DNA from: Aquatica leii
Taxonomy: Eukaryota > Arthropoda > Insecta > Coleoptera > Lampyridae
NCBI GenBank assembly: GCA_035610365.1
Contig: CM069436.1
Span: forward strand, 89,901,912 to 89,965,911
Direction: 5' to 3'
Length of the DNA stretch: 64,000 nucleotides
The first letter of the stretch is position 1; the number at the start of each line of letters is the position of its first letter. Of this stretch, positions 57,670 through 64,000 are shown in pieces. A model generated the notes under the pieces. It made no database searches and was not told the origin of the DNA. It was given only the letters and a program-made list of their open reading frames with translations. The position numbers and the translations under genes are program-made.

Positions 57670-59138
57670 TTTTAACCATAAGCCACCACTTAAAGTCGCT
57701 TTTCTTGCAACTGTTTCGCTTGTCACTTTTTCAGCACGCAAAATCGACGTTGTTTTTAAGGTCCATCACCTCAAATGAAGTCAAAATATTTATCGTTTAT
57801 CGTTAATTGTGTCAGACCAAAAAACTTTAATTTATTAATACAATTTTCTATTCGGATAATTCCCGTATTGTCGTTATTACACAAGCTGAGCTTTCGTCAC
57901 ACACCACAGTAAAGATCTTCAGAGCCTAGATCAAACAACGCAAGAATTATCCAAATTGGAATATTTTATTAATAATGCAACCTGTGGATACTTGAATTCT
58001 ACTATCCTAATTGTTTTTTTTGTAGCTTGAATAAATAAATGTTTTTTTGTAATCATTTCATAACACGCTAAATTTAATTTCATTTTACGAATGCTAGTAT
58101 TCAAGTTATTAGTTTATAGTTTAATTGAATTAATTAATTTAACGCAAAATTTTTGCGAATTTTTAATCAATTATTTTTTTGTGTATTCTCAATTTTTATT
58201 TATTTTTGTGTTGTAATCTATTTATTTTAATTGCGTTAGGTTATTAATTATAAATGTTTGTTGTTTAACTTGTAAACGTAGATTTTATTTTACACCAGTT
58301 TGCGTTGTATTTTTTGTTCTGTTTAAGTATAATTTTTTGGATATGTCGTTAGTCCCATAAAAATTAAAGCTACCGGACAAGTTATTTGGTAAATAAAAAC
58401 CTAGAAACTATTAAACGGCTTGTCTTCATTTGGCGCCCTACTAATTTACTTTTTATTTAACGTTGTTTTACGCTTCTCTTTTTGACATCAAAATATTAAG
58501 AATTCTAATTATCGTGTCACCCACGCTCATCTAACTGAGCAAGTCAAGCAAGTTTCTGTTTTATATGCAACCTTACAATGAAAAACCACGTGACAACCTT
58601 AGACTATGTATTCTGTGCGAACTTAGACAAATTAGCAAAACATTACACAATTTCATTCATGCAATTCATGCAATAATTGCTCGTTTTTAAAGTATTTTAA
58701 CGTTAATTTTATTATTATGTACAAAACAACATAGAAAAAGATTTGACAATGTTGTCAGTTGCTGTATTTATTGCAAAAGTATATAAATTATACATAATAG
58801 ACGCCATGTATATACTAAAATGTATATATATAATGTACTGATTACATTATAGCTTGAAAGTAGGAAGTAAATATAAGAAATTATACTTGTTGAAAAACTA
58901 AGTACCTAATCAAAAACAGACAAAATTCTATAACTATGGTTATAACTAACATCTGCAAAAATGTAATTTTTTACAAAATTGCGGTCATTTAAAAAAAAGT
59001 GAATAAAAAAGATTTTTTTGGCATTAAAACCTACATATTTTAGAAAATGTTTTATTTTTGTTGCTTATAACTATAGCCATTTTAATTCTCTCCAAATATC
59101 TTAAAGCAACATCAATCTCCCAGTGTAAAGCACGATGG
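57670..59138. other. AT-rich sequence with an LTR-like 3' end
   Basis: 57700-58440 ends CTTCATTTGGCGCCCTACTA, a TTGGCGCC box like those in LTR families A and B, so part of a further LTR may lie here. 58450-59138 has nothing recognised. Confidence 0.35.
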
Positions 59139-60750
59139 TGGTTTGTACTTAATAGTATAGTTTGAAGGGTTGTAGTTAAACCACTTCGTGTAAGTTTGTA
59201 TTTGTTTTGTTTGTTTGGACCGTTTGTTATCTTAAAAATTTGGTAGTTCACTTTTCTAGTATAAAAATTTTTCAAGTATGAAATTTGTCCCGCGTCATGC
59301 GCGATCCTTTTCTTCGTAATCGGCTGTCAAAACGAATTCATTTCCTGCTAACGTTTGCTAAATTACGGATCGTGCTTAGCGGTCTTATCGGCCCAACAAA
59401 AAGCTTTCATTATTAAGTTGGTACACTATACTCTACGTGAATATGTGGGCGAATTTTTAAGTGGTATTAAGTGAAAGCTTATTTTGGGGTATGTAATATT
59501 ATGTTAAAGCAATGTACACCGTTTTATGGAAAGAAATACTTATAAACTGCGAAGTTAATTAGAGGGAAGCTCGGTGCATTCTTGTACGTCAACCATTGTA
59601 TGCATTAAATTAAATTACTTGTGCTCACACATTATGTCAAATTTCGTATTACGTTTTAGGTCAGACTGGTACGGAATTAGCTAATTCCCTACTGGATAAT
59701 ACACAACTGTAAGTATTGCATTTTCTATTTTACTTTGGTTATGTCGATTATTAGAATGGCCACACGTACATACTAGGTTGTAATCACAATTAATATTAAA
59801 CTTTTTTTTGTGTGTCACATACTTATCGGATGCGCTTTGATTCTCGATACTTTAATTTTCGCATTCTTGAAATCTAACTTAATAAAGTAAAGTCATTCCT
59901 TAATTAAATTTAAAAGTTAGATCGATTACTGCACGTAGATGTGTGACAAAGGGCGTAATTTATATTTGGCCTGTGATATCAACCCATGCAATATTGTTTG
60001 CACCGTTTATATAACTATACTTATATTCTGTCCTCTTCAACTACTTCTGTGATACAATAAATATATATTCTGTGTTGTTACTTTTGTCGTGTTATGTGTT
60101 CTTTTCCAGCTACGGGTAGAGTTAGACGATATCTCCCTAATTTAATCCTTCATCGTCTTGGCGCTTTTTTAGCTTTTATTTATAATTTAGGACCACAAAG
60201 CCTGCGATTCCCTCTCCGGAGAAACTGTGTTAGCCGTTGCCTCTTTTTTTGTTTTACCAGAAAACCAGCGCTACACGTTGTTGAACCATAGTATAGTTTG
60301 CAAAACTGTAGTTGAACCACTTTGTATAAGTTTCTAATTGTTTCATTTGTTTAGACCGTTGTTAGGACGTAGCATAGTTGGAAAAGCTGTAGTTGAACCA
60401 CTTCGCGTAAGCTTGTAATTATTTTAACAGGTTGTAAAACTCTTAAAATTGTTTCGTTTGTTTGGACCCTAGTATAATTTGTGGTCTGTAGGTGAACTAC
60501 TTCGTGTAGGTTTGTAATTGTTTTGTTCGTTTGTTCGTTGTAAGACCGTAGTATAGTTGTAAGGGTTGTAGTTGAACTACTTTGTGTACGTTTGTAATTG
60601 TTTTTTTTTTGCTAGGATTATTGAAAAACCGTAGTGTAGTTTAAATGGCAGTAATTGAACTACTTCGTGTAAATTTGTAATTGTTTCGTTTGTTTGAACT
60701 ATCGTTGGACCATAGTATAGTTTGAAGGGCTGTAGTAATTGTATTTATTT
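59139..60750 (+). repeat. Minisatellite with 80-100 bp unit, split by an LTR
   Basis: The unit is approximately GGACCRTAGTATAGTTTGAAA, GGCTGTAGTTGAACCACTTC, GTGTAAGTTTGTAATTGTTT, CGTTTGTTT. One unit precedes the family B LTR (59139-59224) and about six follow it (60276-60750), all in the same orientation with drift. Confidence 0.85.
59225..60275 (+). repeat. Family B solo LTR (fossil)
   Basis: 1,051 bp from TGTTATCTTA to AGCGCTACA, flanked by the perfect duplication CGTT (59221-59224, 60276-60279). Inside: CTAGTATAAAAA (promoter-like), AACTGTAAGTATT (about 59705), TTCTTTTCCAG|CTACGGGTAG (about 60110) and TCTTGGCGC (about 60153). Inserted between units of the minisatellite. Confidence 0.88.
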
Positions 60751-61094
60751 TAACAGGTTGTGAAGCTGTGAAAGAACCATAAAAGATTTTTTTAACACTA
60801 AAAATTAGAAGGACTGAAAACAAAAGTATTCCAAAAGACGTCTGGCTAAACGGTTTTAAACTATGAATGGAAAACATTGTTAAGTGTATTATTGTGAACC
60901 GCAATTACTTGGAACATATTTAAAACAAAAAATATAGTTCTTTCTATTGTCAATAATTATAACTTGGCCTTGTTCTTATTCTTATAATGTTAAAATACGT
61001 TATTTAAAAAGTATTTTAACATATGGTTTTAGTAAAACAAATATTGAACAAGTTTTAAAAACTGTTCAATGATTGTTTGTTTTCCTTTTTACTT
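60751..61094. other. AT-rich sequence
   Basis: Nothing recognised. Confidence 0.4.
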
Positions 61095-62166
61095 ACCCAT
61101 AAGGAAAGTATAGCGATCGCAATTTTTTTTCAAAAAAAAGTTTTTTTTAAGAATCTTACGTTTCAAGGTCTCCTGAATCAGAAATACGTATTTTTGACAA
61201 AAAAAAATTGGGAGTCTGTGTGTCTGTGTGTACCGTTGTAACCACAATAACTCTCGAACCAAAAATCCTTGTAACTTGAAATTTGGTATGGAGCTGGTTT
61301 TTCATATTTTCTCGGTTCTATCAAAATATGTGTATCTGAACAGTTTTTCTTATATAATTTTGTACGAATGTAAATTATTCGAATTATGTTTACAGTTTTT
61401 TATAGAAATAAATTCTTTTTAACAATTTATTCAAATAAAAATTTTTTCTAACATAAGCAGTTTATTAGATATTTGATTTATAATTGAAATTAAATTCGAT
61501 ATATGATCTTAGGTTCGAATCCAGCCTACGACAATTTTTTTTTACAAAAAATTTTATATCTTGAAATAAAAGCAAGATACGTTAAAAAATAACAATTTTT
61601 CTCTAAATTATTTTGACTTTATATACGGAGTGTTGCATCTTGTTTAAATTATGTTTAGATGTACCTACGATAACTCTCGAACCAAAAGTCTTAATTACTT
61701 AAAGTTAGGTATGTAGCTGGCTTTTCATATTCTCTCGGCTCTATCAAAAGATGTGTTTGATAATGAAACCGGAATTGGATGTATCCGCCATTTTTAACAG
61801 TTTTTCTTATATAATTTTGTACGTATGTAAATTATTCGAATTATTTTTACAGTTTCTTATAGAGATAATTCTTCCTAACAATTTATTTAAATAAAAAAAT
61901 TCTAACATTAACAGTTTATCAGATATTTAGTTTGTAATTTAAAATGAATTCACAAATATAATATAGTTTCGAATCCTGCCTGCGACAATTTTTTTTAACT
62001 GATTTACTAAAGGAGTAAGTAATATCGAGACGCACAAATATGCTAAAAAATCAATACAAACGTGTAAATATCACTTCAAAATGGTTTTATGACAGTATAA
62101 CTTTAAAAAAATATGTAAATATTCTTTCATCATTCCTTATAGGAAAGTCGTGTGGTGACCACACCA
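61095..62166. repeat. Noncoding element with a 420-bp internal tandem duplication
   Basis: Copy 1 (about 61240-61552) and copy 2 (about 61663-61998) share ATAACTCTCGAACCAAAA, TTTTCATATTYTCTCGG, CAGTTTTTCTTATATAATTT, GTAAATTATTCGAATTATKT and TTCGAATCCWGCC followed by CGACAA and a T run. AAGGAAAGTATAGC (61101) and TAGGAAAGTCGTGTGG (62141) mark the outer ends. Non-autonomous and unclassified. Confidence 0.7.
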
Positions 62167-63167
62167 GTTTTTTTAGATACTGTTCAGATTTATGTTTTTG
62201 TTTTAGAATGCAGTTCTAGTAAATCGCACTCTTTAGATTAGCGCTTGCAAATGCGCAAGCATCTTTTATTGTGTTTTTTATTGTTTTATATGTGAATAAG
62301 GTTTTTTTTTGATTATTAAGAAAAGCTCATTATGTATAAAAACCAATACAGCCCACTACTACTATTTGTATAATCAACATTTGGCCAACTACGCTCTTAA
62401 CATTTTGGTCCACTCGAATCGGATAGCCAAGCCGTTGAATTGCAAATAACTTGCAAAAAGGAATCCTTAAAAAAGTTAAAAAAACTTCTTTGAAGCATCA
62501 TATAAACACATTATAGCGCTACGTTTGCTACCGAATGATAGAGAACTCTTAGAAATCATTCTAATTTATATTATGTGCAGCAAACTTGATCTTATTACTT
62601 TACGCTAATACAAAATTTGTCTACCGATTCTGAACAAATTTGAAACGTTATTAATTAACACTGATTCTTTAGACATTTTGCAGTCCAAACAAGACGCTAA
62701 AGTTAACACTGTCAAACTAAAACTACACTGTTCAAAATCTTTTGTAGCAAATACGCCACTTGTGTACTTTACAAAAACTTTCATACTATAATATAAAATC
62801 TTAAGTTTTTGTGGTTATGTTTATTATTATAAGCGACTTTCGGCTTAGACCGCGTCGTAGTTAAACACCCAGACTTAAGTTTGGTTCTAGTCTTTTCTTG
62901 AGAGCCAAAACAAGAAGTAGAATTTGGCCTTTGCCGTATTGTCGTTCGTGAACCCAAACAAACTGACGTTTTGCAACACATTGCAGCTTTCTGTCACTAA
63001 TACCCTTGCTAGTACGGAGTTGTACTTTATTCTATCACGCAGTACACCCTTTGATTGTTTGTGAAAAATAAGATTAAATCAGCTAAACATGATATAAAAA
63101 AAGTTCTCGAGAACTAAACTAAACTAAATTATATAGATTTTTATACTTTGTTATCACATCTTGAAGC
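62167..63167. other. Mixed sequence, weak coding-like stretch
   Basis: 62480-62780 (+) has moderately open runs such as LLPNDRELLEIILIYI and NTDSLDILQSKQDAKVN that could be remains of a gag-like or other protein; not assignable. No other feature seen. Confidence 0.3.
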
Positions 63168-63171
63168 AACT

Positions 63172-64000
63172 TGTTACGTGCAAAATTTTCATAACGTAAT
63201 ACCCTGTATATTGAATTAAAATTAGATTCCGGTTTTGACGCCCTCTGCCGATCTTTCTGGTTACTGACATGTTGCGGAATTCATTTTCAAGCTGTCAAGT
63301 ACCTAAAATCACCTGTGTCGTTTGAGTTGGTCCAAATCCAAAGATTTAATAGTACATCAACTGTGATGGAAATGAAATTATAAATTAATTACGTATTTAA
63401 CATAATTTATTCGTCACAGGGTAAGATATTTACATCCGTTTTGTTAGGATTCTTTTGTAATTTCTTTCTTAATTTGATAGCCGTTCCGCCACGCTTTGGC
63501 CACATGTTCCGATTTAATTAATTAAGTACAAGGAGGAATGAACATCGATAAATAATTGAAGACCTATTATCCACACCGAAAAGGAATGTTACTTCTTCAA
63601 CATCAGTCGATTGCGATACTCACCTCTTAATAATTAGGAGAAACAGCATTCGATATATCGGGTTCTTATATCTAATTTCTTATATTAATAATTTTGTAGA
63701 CTTCGACTTTCGTGAGTCATTGCGTTGATACGACTTACATTCATACTATTTCAGGCTACTCAACGAGGAAAACGTTTTCTTCGGGGAAGTGCTGGATTGT
63801 GGGTAAATTCTCTTTTTAATTTTTATGTCGCCGTCAAAGAAAGTCACTCACAAAATTTAATTTGTTAACATACACAATTGCAATAGTTTTAATACCATTT
63901 AGGTATTGTCAATATCTAATTCTGTGATATTGCATGTTGTAAATCTTCGTTATTTTATAGGAAATTTTTTTCGCTTATCGACACTCGAGGTGTACTAATG
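63172..64000 (+). repeat. Family A LTR, 5' part, runs off the window (fossil)
   Basis: Begins TGTTACGTGCAAAATTTTC and follows the minus-strand copy at 50125-48900 closely (CCCTGTATA, GACATGTTGCGGA, CAGGGTAAGATATTTRCATC, AGGAAAACGTTTTCTTC). The 3' end lies beyond base 64000. Confidence 0.85.

Noticed and set aside
61513-61545. Possible tRNA gene
   Set aside because: Only a B-box-like GGTTCGAATCC and a T run; no acceptor stem, D-arm or A-box can be folded around it.
1-64000. CRISPR array, operon or bacterial defence system
   Set aside because: No regularly spaced short repeats with unique spacers and no bacterial-type gene clusters; introns, LINEs and TTAA-flanked piggyBac show that the DNA is eukaryotic.

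Overview
This is an AT-rich, gene-poor stretch of eukaryotic nuclear DNA, most likely from an insect or other arthropod with a large, repeat-filled genome. The element mix points that way: R1-clade and I/Loa-like LINEs, piggyBac, PIF/Harbinger, pogo/jerky-like DNA transposons, Penelope-like elements and gypsy-type LTR relics. The species cannot be named from the sequence. I see no operons, bacterial genes, CRISPR arrays, rRNA or convincing tRNA genes. Nearly everything recognisable is a decayed mobile element; the only host-gene candidates are a small convergent pair near 35.5-36.5 kb.

Layout. 1-800: end of an LTR (family A) and a PIF/Harbinger N-terminal exon with its terminal repeat. 1.69-1.93 kb: a foldback repeat. 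3.29-6.05 kb: a nearly complete piggyBac with TTAA target sites. 8.36-12.55 kb: an LTR-like unit (family C) split by a 3.2 kb R1-clade LINE with a 14-bp target duplication. 12.7-14.1 kb: gypsy RNase H-integrase fossil. 18.1-19.5 kb: second piggyBac fossil, followed by a Penelope-like GIY-YIG fragment (19.6-20.5 kb). 21.2-22.0 kb: gypsy RT fossil. 23.9-24.4 kb: 5' part of a pogo-like transposon. 25.1-29.6 kb: old RNase H-bearing LINE, abutting a second family C copy. 32.5-34.15 kb: TIR transposon with a Harbinger-like MITE and a long hairpin inside it. 35.48-36.46 kb: two convergent, tail-overlapping genes. 37.6-38.6 and 39.7 kb: piggyBac fragments around a hammerhead-like hairpin. 40.0-44.0 kb: gypsy fossil with two LTRs. 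44.4-50.1 kb: two family A solo LTRs in opposite orientation. 50.2-52.8 kb: interrupted family B LTR. 53.0-55.6 kb: two converging pogo/jerky-like transposons. 56.8-57.7 kb: second Penelope-like fragment. 59.1-60.75 kb: minisatellite split by a family B solo LTR. 61.1-62.2 kb: tandem noncoding repeat. 63.17 kb to the end: start of another family A LTR.

The window reads as a graveyard of successive insertions, with at least four clear nestings. The points most worth a second look are: the convergent small-gene pair with 47-53 bp introns; a recurring CTGANGA-hairpin-GAAAC motif; LTR families A and B, which share an intron-like donor/acceptor pair followed by a TGGCGCC box inside the LTR; and an intact TAATG stop-start overlap in the R1-clade LINE. 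I did not find a wholly new system that I can defend.
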